Source of the DNA: Qipengyuania_C sp046254955
GTDB lineage: Bacteria; Pseudomonadota; Alphaproteobacteria; Sphingomonadales; Sphingomonadaceae
Length of the DNA: 64,000 bases
Reading direction: 5' to 3'
Assembly (NCBI RefSeq): GCF_046254955.1
Contig: NZ_JBJXRG010000001.1
Span: 868,001 to 932,000 of the forward strand
Position numbers and translations under genes: made by a program. Below the pieces are notes generated by a model, which was not told the DNA's origin, searched no databases, and saw nothing but the letters and a program-made list of their open reading frames with translations. Shown here piece by piece: positions 40,697 through 49,223 of the stretch; the first letter of the stretch is position 1, and each line of letters opens with the position of its first letter.

Positions 40697-42499
40697 CTAC
40701 CCCCGATACAGCCCGTCAATCTTGTCCTGGTAGCGTTCCTTGATTTTGTGGCGCCGGATTTTCATGCTCGGCGTCATTTCTTCGTTCTCGATCGTGAAAG
40801 CTTCGTCGGCAAAGGTGAACTGCCGCACTTTCTCGATCACCGAGAGATCCTTGTTCACCCGGTCGATCGCTTCGCGCACCGCGCTTTTGAACGCTGGCAG
40901 GTCTTGCAAGGCGACTAGGTTGAATTTCTCGTCGTTGGCCTTGGCCCATTCGAGCGCCCATTCGGCATCGGGCACGATCAACCCGACCACGTAGGGCCGC
41001 TTGTCTCCGCTCACCATCGCCTGCGCTATCTCGGGCTGCAGCGTCAGCATGCCTTCGAGCTTCTGCGGAGCGACATTATCGCCCTTGTCGTTGACGATCA
41101 TGTCCTTCTTGCGGTCGGTGATTTTGATCCGGCCCTTCTCGTCGACATGCCCGATATCGCCGGTATGGAGCCATCCGTCGATCACGGTGCGCTCGGTCTC
41201 GGACTTGTTCTGCCAGTATCCATGCATGACGAGCTCGCCGCGGCACAGGATCTCGCCATCTTCGGCAATCTTGACCTCGACCCCGCGCAGCGGCGGGCCG
41301 ACCGTATCCATCGCGATGCCCGCTGCAGGGCGATTACAGCTGATAACCGGGCCGGCCTCGGTCTGGCCATAACCCTGAAGCATGGTCAGACCCATCGAAT
41401 CGAAAAAGATGCCGACCTCGGGATTAAGCGGCGCACCGCCCGATACCATGGCTTTGATCCGGCCACCGAAGCGCTGGCGGATCTTAGGGCGAAGGAGGCG
41501 TTCGAGGATGAAATCGAGCGGTTTGTCTCGCAGTCCCGATCGGCCCTCGGCCTTGCGTTCGCCCAGCGCCAGCGCCTTGTCCATCAGGGCCTTGGCCGCA
41601 CCGCCTTGCTTCTCCACCTGTTTCATGATGCGCGTGCGCAGCACTTCGAACAGGCGCGGGACGACAACCATGAAGGTCGGCCGCGTTTCCTCGATATTGC
41701 TCGCAAGCTTTTCAAGCCCCTCGGCGTAAAAGATCTGCGCACCGACACTGATCGGCAGGAATTGCCCGCCCGAGTGCTCATATGCATGGCTAAGCGGGAG
41801 AAATGAGAGGAAACGTTCTTCCTCGGAAAGGCCCAGGTCCTCGAGAATCACTTCGGCTGCGCCTGCAATATTGCACAGGATGGCGCCGTGATGCTGCATG
41901 ACTCCGCGCGGCGCTCCGCCGGTTCCGCTGGTATAGATAATGCATGCGGTGTCATCGCGCTTCATGCTCGCCACCCGAGCATCGACCGCCTTGCGCGCTT
42001 CGGCGGGATCGCCCGCCATCATATCGTCCCAGCGTTCGTAGTCGAAACTGCCTGACTGGTGGCGATGAAGATCCTCAATCCCGATTACGTGCTCGGCCAC
42101 GCCAGTGGCCTGCAAAGCGCCGTGAAGCGGGCCAAGCAACTTCTCGTTGGAGACGATCACTGCGCGCGCGCCCGAATTGTCCAGTATGTGGACGTGATCG
42201 CGCTCGGTATTGGTGGTGTACGTCGGCACCGTGATGCAGCCGGCGGCCATGATCCCAATATCTGCGATGCACCATTCGGGGCGATTCTCGCTTACGAGGC
42301 ACACACGGTCGCCGTCTTCCAGACCAAGCTTGCGCAGGTTTTCGGCCAGCAGGCACACCCGGTTTGCAGCCTCGCCCCAGGTAATCGTTTGCCATTCGCC
42401 ATCGCGCTTTGCGCCAAGAAAGGGTTGGTCGCTACGCTCACCTGCCCGCGTCAGGAAAAGTTCGACCAGGCTGTTGGCTTCATCGATATCTTTCAGCAA
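40697..42499 (-). CDS. Long-chain acyl-CoA synthetase / AMP-dependent ligase
   Basis: A 600-residue adenylate-forming enzyme that activates fatty acids to acyl-CoA through an acyl-AMP. Motif A1 IIYTSGTGGAPRGVMQHH has one change from the usual Thr-Gly pattern but keeps the core. FLSFLPLSHAYEH, GYGQTEAGPVISCN, WLHTGDIGHVDEKGRIKITDRKKDM and the C-terminal lysine region (MTPSMKIRRHKIKE) are present. It resembles the large FadD15-like group rather than FadD. It is monocistronic, with about 80 bases before it. Confidence 0.92.
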   Translation of the reverse strand: MLKDIDEANSLVELFLTRAGERSDQPFLGAKRDGEWQTITWGEAANRVCLLAENLRKLGLEDGDRVCLVSENRPEWCIADIGIMAAGCITVPTYTTNTERDHVHILDNSGARAVIVSNEKLLGPLHGALQATGVAEHVIGIEDLHRHQSGSFDYERWDDMMAGDPAEARKAVDARVASMKRDDTACIIYTSGTGGAPRGVMQHHGAILCNIAGAAEVILEDLGLSEEERFLSFLPLSHAYEHSGGQFLPISVGAQIFYAEGLEKLASNIEETRPTFMVVVPRLFEVLRTRIMKQVEKQGGAAKALMDKALALGERKAEGRSGLRDKPLDFILERLLRPKIRQRFGGRIKAMVSGGAPLNPEVGIFFDSMGLTMLQGYGQTEAGPVISCNRPAAGIAMDTVGPPLRGVEVKIAEDGEILCRGELVMHGYWQNKSETERTVIDGWLHTGDIGHVDEKGRIKITDRKKDMIVNDKGDNVAPQKLEGMLTLQPEIAQAMVSGDKRPYVVGLIVPDAEWALEWAKANDEKFNLVALQDLPAFKSAVREAIDRVNKDLSVIEKVRQFTFADEAFTIENEEMTPSMKIRRHKIKERYQDKIDGLYRG

Positions 42500-42577
42500 T
42501 GCGGCTCTCCTGCTCCCACTCGCATGCGCGTACCCTCAACATGCGAGACTAGTCTCGCGTTCCCGTAGCGGCAAGGA

Positions 42578-44302
42578 TCAGGGCAGATAGCCAAGCTTGC
42601 CCTCGAGCCGCGGGTCCCGTGCACTCTCCCAGCCTGCTTCGTGGCGTAGAAGCGCGCCAGCTTTGACCGGTGCGGCGCGTATGATCAGTTGCTCGTGGCC
42701 TAGTGCTTTGAATTCCTCGGCTTGCTCTTCCAGCCAGGTTCCCTCTTCGATCAGCACCCTGTCTCCGAAGGCCATGAGGAACGGCATACCGAGCGCTTGC
42801 TCCGCCGAAAGCCCGAAATCGATCGCGCCAATTATGCTCCGTGCTGTCTGCACAGGGATGGTGGGGCCGCCAGCCGCACCAACCACCATGAACGGGCGGC
42901 CCTGAGGATCCCAGACCATGGTCGGAGCCATGGAGCTGCGTGGTCGCTTTCCGCCTTCAACCCGGTTGGCAACAGGAATGCCGTCGATCTCGGGCGACCG
43001 GCTGAAATCTGTCAGTTCATTATTGAGGTGGAACCCGCCGAACATCAGCCCCGAACCGAACGCGCCCTCGATGGTGGAGGTATAGCTGATCATGGTGCCG
43101 TCCTGGCCGACGACAGAGAAATGGGTGGTGCCGCTCTCCGGCGCTTCATTCCCATCCGCGAGAGCGGTTCGCGCGCCCTCCGGCGTACCCGGCTGGGGAT
43201 CGGCGATGCGGCTGGCGGGATCGATCAGGGCGCTGCGCCGGGCGAGGTAAGCGGGATCAATGAGGCCCTTCACGGGAACATCGATAAAGTCGCTATCGGC
43301 AAGATACAGTTCGCGGTCGGCATAGGCGATGCGCTGCGATTCCAGAAATAGATGCCAGGTCGCGGGATTCTCGAGACCCAGCGCGTTAAGGTCGAAGCGC
43401 TCCAGCTGGCCAAGGATTTGCTGCACTGCCACTCCACCCGAAGAGGGCGGACCCATGCCGCAAACGCGGTAGGCGCGGTACATACCGCATACCGCTTCGC
43501 GTTGCTTGGCCACGTAGCCGTCTAGATCGCTTGCGGTCATTGCGCCTTTGCGCGGCGTTGCTGCGGCGACATGGCTGGCAAGCAATTCGGCAAATGCGCC
43601 TTGGTAGAACGCGTCGGGACCTTGAGTTGCAATTTGCTCGAAAGTCTCGGCAAGCGCCGGATTGACGATGAGTGTTCCCACCGGGAGCGGTTCGCCGGAC
43701 TCGCCAAAGTAAAGCGCCTTGCCGAAATCCGAATGGCCGGCCCGCTCGCTGCGGGTCTTGAGCGATTCGTGCAAGCGGACGTTCATTTCGAAACCGTCGC
43801 GCGTCAGCCGGATCGCCGGTTCGAACAGTTGGGCCCATGGCAACCTGCCGTGTTCGGCATGAGCCTTCGCGGCCAGCGCGACGTTTCCGGGGACGCCAAT
43901 CGAAAGCCCGGACAGGACGGATTGTGAATAATCCAGTAGTTCGCCGCTCTCGTCCAGAAACCACTCCGGAACCGCCCCGTCTGGCGCGGTCTCGCGGCCG
44001 TCTATTGTTTTAACCGCACCGTCTGCTGTCCCTCTGACGTAGAATCCGCCGCCCCCGATACCGGAGCTCTGTGGTTCGACGACGGTTAGCGCCAGCATGA
44101 CTGCGATCGCAGCGTCCGTCGCCGAACCACCTGCTCGCAACATCTTCATTCCGGCTTCCTCAGCGCGCGGATCGGCGGCGCTGACAGAACCAATGAAGGT
44201 CTGTTCTTGCGGAAGAGGGGCGCTGGCGACATTGGAGGCGGCCGGACTGCATGCCGCAAGAAGCGCGACCGAAAGAAGCGAAACTGAAAAGGAACGGATC
44301 AT
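42578..44302 (-). CDS. ggt: Gamma-glutamyltransferase, lipoprotein
   Basis: A 574-residue self-cleaving periplasmic enzyme that splits glutathione and transfers the gamma-glutamyl group. The lipoprotein signal has a lipobox ending LLAAC near residue 18. The nucleophile Thr follows in ESGTTHFSVVGQDGTM, where autoprocessing gives two subunits. GSATDAAIAVMLALTVVEPQSSGIGGGGF (read in pieces) and the late VGAAGGPTI motif are typical. The start at 44302 puts the basic/hydrophobic signal first; upstream codons would overlap pyrD. It lies ten bases after pyrD. Confidence 0.92.
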   Translation of the reverse strand: MIRSFSVSLLSVALLAACSPAASNVASAPLPQEQTFIGSVSAADPRAEEAGMKMLRAGGSATDAAIAVMLALTVVEPQSSGIGGGGFYVRGTADGAVKTIDGRETAPDGAVPEWFLDESGELLDYSQSVLSGLSIGVPGNVALAAKAHAEHGRLPWAQLFEPAIRLTRDGFEMNVRLHESLKTRSERAGHSDFGKALYFGESGEPLPVGTLIVNPALAETFEQIATQGPDAFYQGAFAELLASHVAAATPRKGAMTASDLDGYVAKQREAVCGMYRAYRVCGMGPPSSGGVAVQQILGQLERFDLNALGLENPATWHLFLESQRIAYADRELYLADSDFIDVPVKGLIDPAYLARRSALIDPASRIADPQPGTPEGARTALADGNEAPESGTTHFSVVGQDGTMISYTSTIEGAFGSGLMFGGFHLNNELTDFSRSPEIDGIPVANRVEGGKRPRSSMAPTMVWDPQGRPFMVVGAAGGPTIPVQTARSIIGAIDFGLSAEQALGMPFLMAFGDRVLIEEGTWLEEQAEEFKALGHEQLIIRAAPVKAGALLRHEAGWESARDPRLEGKLGYLP

Positions 44303-44312
44303 GCGGGCGGTG

Positions 44313-45347
44313 CTATTCGCTTCCCACCGCTTCCGCAATCGAGGAAAAGCCATCGCTCTTCATGAGCGCTTGCATTTCGCGCAGGATTCTTTTCGCTAGA
44401 CCAGGCCCTTCGTAGACCATTGCGCTATAAAGCTGGACGAGGCTGGCGCCCGCACGAATGCGTTCCCACGTGTCCTTGCCACTCGAAATTCCACCCACGC
44501 CCACCAGCGGTATTGCGGCACCTGTGGCCCTGCGGAAATCTCTCAATCGCTCAAGCGCCATCGGGCGCAGGGGTGCGCCTGAAAGCCCACCCGCCTCAGC
44601 GCGATGGTGCGACTTCAGTCCGGGGCGCTCGATCGTCGTGTTGGAGACCACCAGCGCCGCGAGCTGCTTTTCGAGCGCAATCCGGGCGATCGCATCGACA
44701 TCGCTCGGCTGGAGATCGGGTGCGACCTTGAGGAAGATCGGCACGGAATGTTCGCCGCGCGATTCGATCACCCCGTCGAGCAAAGCGTTCAAAGCACCTT
44801 CGTCTTGCAGCGCGCGCAATCCGGGTGTGTTGGGACTGGATATATTGACCGTGAGATAGTCGGCGATCGGTGCCATCAGCCGGGTCATGTGCGCGTAATC
44901 GGCAATGCGGTCGTCCGCGTCCTTGTTCGCTCCGATATTGATTCCGACGATTCCGCCTTTGCTGGCTTGTTTGCGGCTAGCGAGCTTTCCAGCCGCCTTG
45001 TCTCCGCCTTCATTGTTGAAGCCCATCCGGTTGATCACCGCGCGGTCTTCCACCAGCCGGAAGAGCCGAGGTCGGGGGTTGCCGGATTGTGGCTTCGGCG
45101 TGATTGATCCCACTTCAAGGTGGCTGAAGCCCAGTCCCAGTACCGCGTCGGGCACTTCGGCGTTCTTGTCGAACCCGGCCGCCATGCCGAGCGGGTTGGC
45201 AAAGGTGAGCCCGGCCAATTCAACCGAAAGCGGGCCGGGTTTTGGCGGCGGCGCAGCCGGCATCGCCTTCAGCGCTTTGAGAGTCAGGCCATGCGCCAGT
45301 TCGGGATCGAGTGCGAAGAGCGGGGCGCGGAGCAGGCGGAAGATCAT
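44313..45347 (-). CDS. pyrD: Dihydroorotate dehydrogenase (quinone), class 2
   Basis: A 344-residue FMN enzyme of pyrimidine synthesis, membrane-associated through its N-terminal helices (RLLRAPLFALDPELAHGLTLKAL). Signatures: NPLGMAAGFDKNAEVPD, EVGSITPKPQSGNPRPRLFR, NISSPNTPGLR with the class 2 catalytic Ser, KVAPDL, SNTTI and GVGGISSGKD. Class 2 enzymes pass electrons to quinone. It is followed by ggt and is divergent from the AraC-type gene across a 255-base gap containing an orphan terminator. Confidence 0.95.
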   Translation of the reverse strand: MIFRLLRAPLFALDPELAHGLTLKALKAMPAAPPPKPGPLSVELAGLTFANPLGMAAGFDKNAEVPDAVLGLGFSHLEVGSITPKPQSGNPRPRLFRLVEDRAVINRMGFNNEGGDKAAGKLASRKQASKGGIVGINIGANKDADDRIADYAHMTRLMAPIADYLTVNISSPNTPGLRALQDEGALNALLDGVIESRGEHSVPIFLKVAPDLQPSDVDAIARIALEKQLAALVVSNTTIERPGLKSHHRAEAGGLSGAPLRPMALERLRDFRRATGAAIPLVGVGGISSGKDTWERIRAGASLVQLYSAMVYEGPGLAKRILREMQALMKSDGFSSIAEAVGSE

Positions 45348-45475
45348 CAGGCGGGCCTATGCCAAGCACGACTGGACCTGTCGATTCCATACAATCGCCG
45401 AATCACCGACTCGTTTAGCAAACTCGTGCGACCCGAAGGGCTCGAGGCTTCCAGCAGCGAGTTCCTCTACTCACA

Positions 45476-45514
45476 AGGGCGGTCACTCTTCACAGAGGGC
45501 CGCCCTATTTTTTT
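45476..45514 (+). terminator. Orphan intrinsic terminator, no recognised gene upstream
   Basis: AGGGCGG at 45476-45482 pairs with CCGCCCT at 45500-45506 and is followed by ATTTTTTT. On the plus strand this is a textbook terminator, yet the only gene upstream on that strand is none: pyrD runs the other way. Either an unassigned RNA of about 100-130 bases ends here, or it is left over from an earlier gene. Confidence 0.7.
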
Positions 45515-45602
45515 GTTCCGTATTTGCGGCACTTGTGGCAGGCGCTGGGGTGTGGGGCGCAAAGGCAAAAGAAATGGTCGCGCAGGCGAGCAAGCGGACG
45601 AC

Positions 45603-46502
45603 TTGTCTGCGGAACAGGGCCTGACTCCAGCTAGCAAGATAACGCTCGAATACATCCAGCCTTCGGATGCGCTGCAACCGTTCATCACGACATTGTACTA
45701 CTTTCGCTGCGACGAGAGGGAGATCCGCGATATCCAGCCTGCCGCTGTCGGGTCGCTGATCGTATTCCTGCGCGGGAAGGGGGCCATGCGCTTTGGCGAT
45801 CGTGCCGACCCATCACATCTCGTGTCGCTCTTGGCTCCCCTTACCTACGCGGCGCCGTTCGAAGTCAACGGTCCATTCCATACGATCGGCGCATCGCTTT
45901 CGCCGCTGGGATGGGCAGCGCTCACTGGGCTGAAGGCCGACGAAGCTCGTGACCGGATGTACAATGCAGCGAGTATATTCGGGGAGGAGATTACTCACTT
46001 GGGCGAGAACCTGCGCCAGGATTACCTCTCGCAATCGGCCACCCCAACGGAGCTTTGCGCACGGCTGGCGGATTTTCTTGCCGGACAAATCAAGCCGGTG
46101 CAGCCTAAACATGTCGAATTCATGCGCTCGGTCAACGCGTGGATGTCCTCCGATTTCAATCCGGACATTGCCAAGCTCGCAGAGATCAGTGGATATTCGA
46201 ATCGGCAGGTCCAGCGGCTCGTTGAGCGATACTTTGGGGTCACTCCTAAAATTCTAGTCCGCAAGTATCGCGCTCTTCGAATCGTCGCGCTGTTGCACGA
46301 TCCGACAACAACGGATGAACAGGTCGCCGAACTGCTCAATCACTTTTACGACCAGTCTCACCTGATTCGAGAAGTGCGCAGCTTTGCAGGGCGGACGCCG
46401 GCGCGCTTTGGCGATTCGGAAGCGCCCATTCTCGAGAGTTTGCTCGACGTGCGGAATTTCCGCGAGATCAAGCCGAATGTAGCCCCGCTTCCCGGGGAAT
46501 AG
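45603..46502 (+). CDS. AraC-family transcriptional regulator
   Basis: A protein of about 299 residues. The N-terminal part (LEYIQPSDALQPFITTLYYFRCDE, then AAVGSLIVFLRGKGAMRFGD) resembles a cupin-type sensing domain. The C-terminal 100 residues carry two helix-turn-helix units: DIAKLAEISGYSNRQVQRLVERYFGVTPK and DEQVAELLNHFYDQSHLIREVRSFAGRTPARF (in pieces). The start is uncertain: no ATG exists, and TTG 45603 or GTG 45552 fit the domain boundary. The open frame upstream overlaps pyrD on the other strand and the terminator, so it is not coding. Target unknown. Confidence 0.82.
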   Translation: MSAEQGLTPASKITLEYIQPSDALQPFITTLYYFRCDEREIRDIQPAAVGSLIVFLRGKGAMRFGDRADPSHLVSLLAPLTYAAPFEVNGPFHTIGASLSPLGWAALTGLKADEARDRMYNAASIFGEEITHLGENLRQDYLSQSATPTELCARLADFLAGQIKPVQPKHVEFMRSVNAWMSSDFNPDIAKLAEISGYSNRQVQRLVERYFGVTPKILVRKYRALRIVALLHDPTTTDEQVAELLNHFYDQSHLIREVRSFAGRTPARFGDSEAPILESLLDVRNFREIKPNVAPLPGE

Positions 46503-46581
46503 GTGCGACGGCACCCTCTAAATGCAAACGACTCGCAACATGCGCTTTTGCGTTGAAACCCGCTCAGCGCATGCATAAGTG

Positions 46582-46606
46582 AAATCGGAACGAATCAGTC
46601 CGATTT
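46582..46606 (+). promoter_or_regulatory. Palindromic operator before the SUF regulator
   Basis: AAATCGGA at 46582-46589 and TCCGATTT at 46599-46606 form a perfect 8-bp inverted repeat with a 9-base spacer, 25 bp overall. It ends 14 bases before the regulator start. IscR-type Rrf2 proteins bind sites of this size, so autoregulation of the suf operon is likely. Confidence 0.6.
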
Positions 46607-46620
46607 AGGTTTGGAGCCGT

Positions 46621-47043
46621 ATGCGCCTGTCGAATCTTGCCGATTATGCCGTCGTGACGATGAGCGCGGCTGCGCGCCATTGCGGCGGTGGCCGAGTCTC
46701 GGCCGCCGAGTTGGCAGCGGAAACAGGGTTGCCAGCACCAACTGTGCAGAAGCTTGTCAGCAAGCTGACGGGCGCAGGACTGCTGCGCTCCGTGCGCGGG
46801 GTTGGCGGGGGCTTGCAGCTCGCACGTCCTGCAGCCGCAATCAATCTAGCCGATATTATCGAGGCAGTCGAAGGTCCCATCGCGCTGACCCAATGCGTCG
46901 ATGCCCATGATTGCGATTATGAGCACGGCTGCAGCGTTCGCCCGCATTGGCCGATGGTGAATGCCGCGCTGCGCGGTGCATTGGCCGATATTTCGCTGGT
47001 CCAACTGGCCCAGCAACCAATTCCTGAGCGAGAGCCGGCATGA
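46621..47043 (+). CDS. Rrf2-family SUF system regulator
   Basis: A 140-residue winged-helix regulator that senses Fe-S status. The DNA-binding part is MRLSNLADYAVVTMSAAARH and GLPAPTVQKLVSKLTGAGLL (residues 36-55). Cluster ligands are Cys92, Cys98 and Cys104 (TQCVDAHDCDYEHGCSVRPHW), the same numbering as in E. coli IscR, with His109 nearby. It would hold a [2Fe-2S] cluster and repress or activate suf according to cluster supply. It is the first gene of the operon, overlapping sufB by four bases. A 25-bp palindrome lies upstream. Confidence 0.92.
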   Translation: MRLSNLADYAVVTMSAAARHCGGGRVSAAELAAETGLPAPTVQKLVSKLTGAGLLRSVRGVGGGLQLARPAAAINLADIIEAVEGPIALTQCVDAHDCDYEHGCSVRPHWPMVNAALRGALADISLVQLAQQPIPEREPA

Positions 47044-48527
47044 GTGAAGACGTCGACCTTGAAGTCACCGACCGCGATGCTCGCGAAGCTGCCGACAAGG
47101 CAGCCGATTATGAGCATGGCTGGTCGTCGGATATCGAAACCGAATTTGCCGAGAAGGGCCTCAGCGAAGACACGGTTCGCTTTATCTCGGCCAAGAAGAA
47201 CGAGCCCGAATGGATGCTCGAATGGCGCCTCAAGGCATTTCGCCTGTGGCAGACCATGGAAGAGCCTGACTGGGCCAAGGTCGGCTACCCCAAGATCGAC
47301 TACCAAGGTGCCTATTATTACGCCGAGCCGAAGAAGAAGCCCGAACTGGGCTCGATCGATGAGCTCGATCCGGCGATCAAGGAAGTCTATGATAAGCTGG
47401 GCATTCCGCTGGCGGAGCAGGAAGTGCTCGCTGGGGTTAAAGGCGCGCGCAAGGTCGCGGTCGATGCCGTGTTCGATAGCGTATCGGTGGCGACCACTTT
47501 CCGCGAGGAATTGAAGAAAGCGGGGGTGATCTTCCTTTCGATTTCGGAGGCGATCACGGAATATCCCGATCTGGTGAAGAAGTGGCTGGGCAAGGTCGTG
47601 CCGCAGCATGACAATTTCTTCGCCACGCTCAATTGCGCGGTCTTCTCGGACGGCACCTTCGTCTACATTCCCGAAGGCGTGCGCTGCCCGATGGAGCTAT
47701 CGACCTATTTCCGCATCAATGCCGAGAATACCGGCCAGTTCGAACGGACGCTGATCGTTGCAGAGAAAGGCAGCTATGTCAGCTATCTCGAGGGCTGCAC
47801 CGCGCCTATGCGTGACGAGAACCAGCTTCATGCCGCGGTGGTTGAGCTGGTCGCGATGGAAGATGCCGAGATCAAGTATTCGACCGTGCAGAACTGGTAT
47901 CCGGGCGATGCCGAGGGCAAGGGCGGCATCTACAATTTTGTCACCAAGCGTGGACTATGCCAGGGCGCGCGCTCAAAGATCAGCTGGACGCAGGTCGAGA
48001 CCGGCAGTGCGGTGACGTGGAAATATCCCTCATGCGTGCTCAATGGCGAAGATTCGGTTGGCGAGTTCTACTCGGTTGCGGTTACAAATAACCACCAGCA
48101 GGCCGATACGGGGACCAAAATGGTTCACAACGGCAAGGGCTCGCGCTCGACGATCATTTCCAAGGGCATTTCTGCCGGCAAGTCGAACAATACCTATCGC
48201 GGGCTAGTCCGCGTGGGCCCCAATGCCGATGGCGTGCGCAACTTCACCCAATGCGACAGCCTGCTGCTCGGCGATCAATGCGGCGCGCATACAGTGCCCT
48301 ATATCGAGGTGAAGAACCCCACTGCGCAGATCGAGCATGAGGCGACCACCTCCAAGATCTCCGACGACCAGCTGTTTTACGCCATGCAGCGCGGATTGGG
48401 TGAGGAAGAGGCGGTCGCGCTGATCGTCAACGGCTTCGCCAAGGAAGTTCTCAAGGAACTGCCGATGGAATTCGCGGTCGAAGCGCAGAAGCTGCTGGCG
48501 ATCTCGCTTGAAGGGTCAGTCGGATGA
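47040..48527 (+). CDS. sufB: Fe-S cluster assembly scaffold SufB
   Basis: A 495-residue core component of the SufBCD scaffold. The C-terminal beta-helix region contains GTFVYIPEGVRCPMELSTYFRIN, SYVSYLEGCTAPMRD, NFVTKRGLCQGARSKISWTQVETGSAVTWKYPSC (read in pieces), and CDSLLLGDQCGAHTVPYIEVKNP. Conserved cysteines, including the late SLLLGDQCGA, are present for cluster assembly. Start at 47040 overlaps the regulator stop. The next gene starts at the last four bases. Confidence 0.96.
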   Translation: MSEDVDLEVTDRDAREAADKAADYEHGWSSDIETEFAEKGLSEDTVRFISAKKNEPEWMLEWRLKAFRLWQTMEEPDWAKVGYPKIDYQGAYYYAEPKKKPELGSIDELDPAIKEVYDKLGIPLAEQEVLAGVKGARKVAVDAVFDSVSVATTFREELKKAGVIFLSISEAITEYPDLVKKWLGKVVPQHDNFFATLNCAVFSDGTFVYIPEGVRCPMELSTYFRINAENTGQFERTLIVAEKGSYVSYLEGCTAPMRDENQLHAAVVELVAMEDAEIKYSTVQNWYPGDAEGKGGIYNFVTKRGLCQGARSKISWTQVETGSAVTWKYPSCVLNGEDSVGEFYSVAVTNNHQQADTGTKMVHNGKGSRSTIISKGISAGKSNNTYRGLVRVGPNADGVRNFTQCDSLLLGDQCGAHTVPYIEVKNPTAQIEHEATTSKISDDQLFYAMQRGLGEEEAVALIVNGFAKEVLKELPMEFAVEAQKLLAISLEGSVG

Positions 48528-49015
48528 GCAATCGCAAGAAGCTCGTCATGCGCGATCCGTCCGAGAATGACGCGCCGCCCGCGATCAAGAAGAAAGGCCG
48601 CGGGTGGGAAATCTCGGAATCGCGTCTCGATGCGCTGCACGAGCGTGCGCGCGAAATGCGCCGGGACTCTTCCGAGGCTCACAAGGCGCTCGCCGAGCGT
48701 TTCGCCAAGGCTGATTTGGGTCGTTACACATTCAAGCGTCACGCGGTCGTCGGATCGGCGATTGTCGACTTCAATTGTCACAATCTCGGCATGGCGATCG
48801 CGATTGACGAGCCCGATCAGAACGACGCGCTCGCCAAGCGCCGAGACAAGAGCCTTGAGGCGGTCGGCATTCGGGTGATGCGGCTCAAGGCCGAAGATAT
48901 ACTCGAAAATATGGACGCAGTGCTCGCGCGCATCACCGCAGGCATGCGCATGCGGATTGGCGACAAGCGCGAAGCGCGGCGTAACCATTTTGAAAACCAG
49001 GGGAGTCCACAATGA
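48524..49015 (+). CDS. DUF559 nuclease-fold protein inside the suf operon
   Basis: A 163-residue protein with a basic N-terminus and a DUF559-like domain (residues ~50-145): SSEAHKALAERFAKADLGRY, FKRHAVVGSAIVDFNCHNLG, KSLEAVGIRVMRLKAEDILEN. DUF559 proteins belong to the PD-(D/E)XK nuclease-like fold. The usual second acidic motif (VELDG type) is replaced by AIAIDEPD, so nuclease activity is questionable. It overlaps sufB by four bases and the next small gene by four bases, so it is translationally coupled. Why it sits among suf genes is unknown. Confidence 0.82.
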   Translation: MSNRKKLVMRDPSENDAPPAIKKKGRGWEISESRLDALHERAREMRRDSSEAHKALAERFAKADLGRYTFKRHAVVGSAIVDFNCHNLGMAIAIDEPDQNDALAKRRDKSLEAVGIRVMRLKAEDILENMDAVLARITAGMRMRIGDKREARRNHFENQGSPQ

Positions 49016-49212
49016 ACCAGTTGCTCAATGATCCCTACACTGTCCTTGCGCTGTTTTTTGTTTGCGCGGCACTGGCCATCGGTTCGCTGCTCAGCGCGAT
49101 GAAGAGCGGCGGTTCCAAGAACGGCCTCCTTCTTGCCCTCCTTTTCGCCGGCCTCGCCGCCTATTTCGCCCCAAGCGCATTCGCCCTGATCAGCGGATCG
49201 TCCACACAGTAG
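49012..49212 (+). CDS. Small two-span membrane protein in the suf operon
   Basis: A 66-residue protein with two membrane segments (LALFFVCAALAIGSLLSAM and LLLALLFAGLAAYFAPSAFAL) joined by a short Gly/Ser/Lys loop. It overlaps the DUF559 gene by four bases and ends 11 bases before sufC. No known family is recognised. Being co-transcribed with suf genes, it may tether or support the machinery at the membrane, but this is speculation. Confidence 0.7.
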   Translation: MNQLLNDPYTVLALFFVCAALAIGSLLSAMKSGGSKNGLLLALLFAGLAAYFAPSAFALISGSSTQ

Positions 49213-49223
49213 ATACCCGTCCC

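Noticed and set aside
45426..45452. tRNA gene on the minus strand
   Set aside because: Only a T-arm and acceptor-like 3' part is visible, with one mismatch in the T stem and no D arm, anticodon arm or matching 5' acceptor strand.
44905..45624. Plus-strand open frame over pyrD ending near the AraC-type gene, with a hydrophobic stretch near the end
   Set aside because: Mostly antisense to pyrD, crosses the terminator at 45476, and has no ribosome site or motif.
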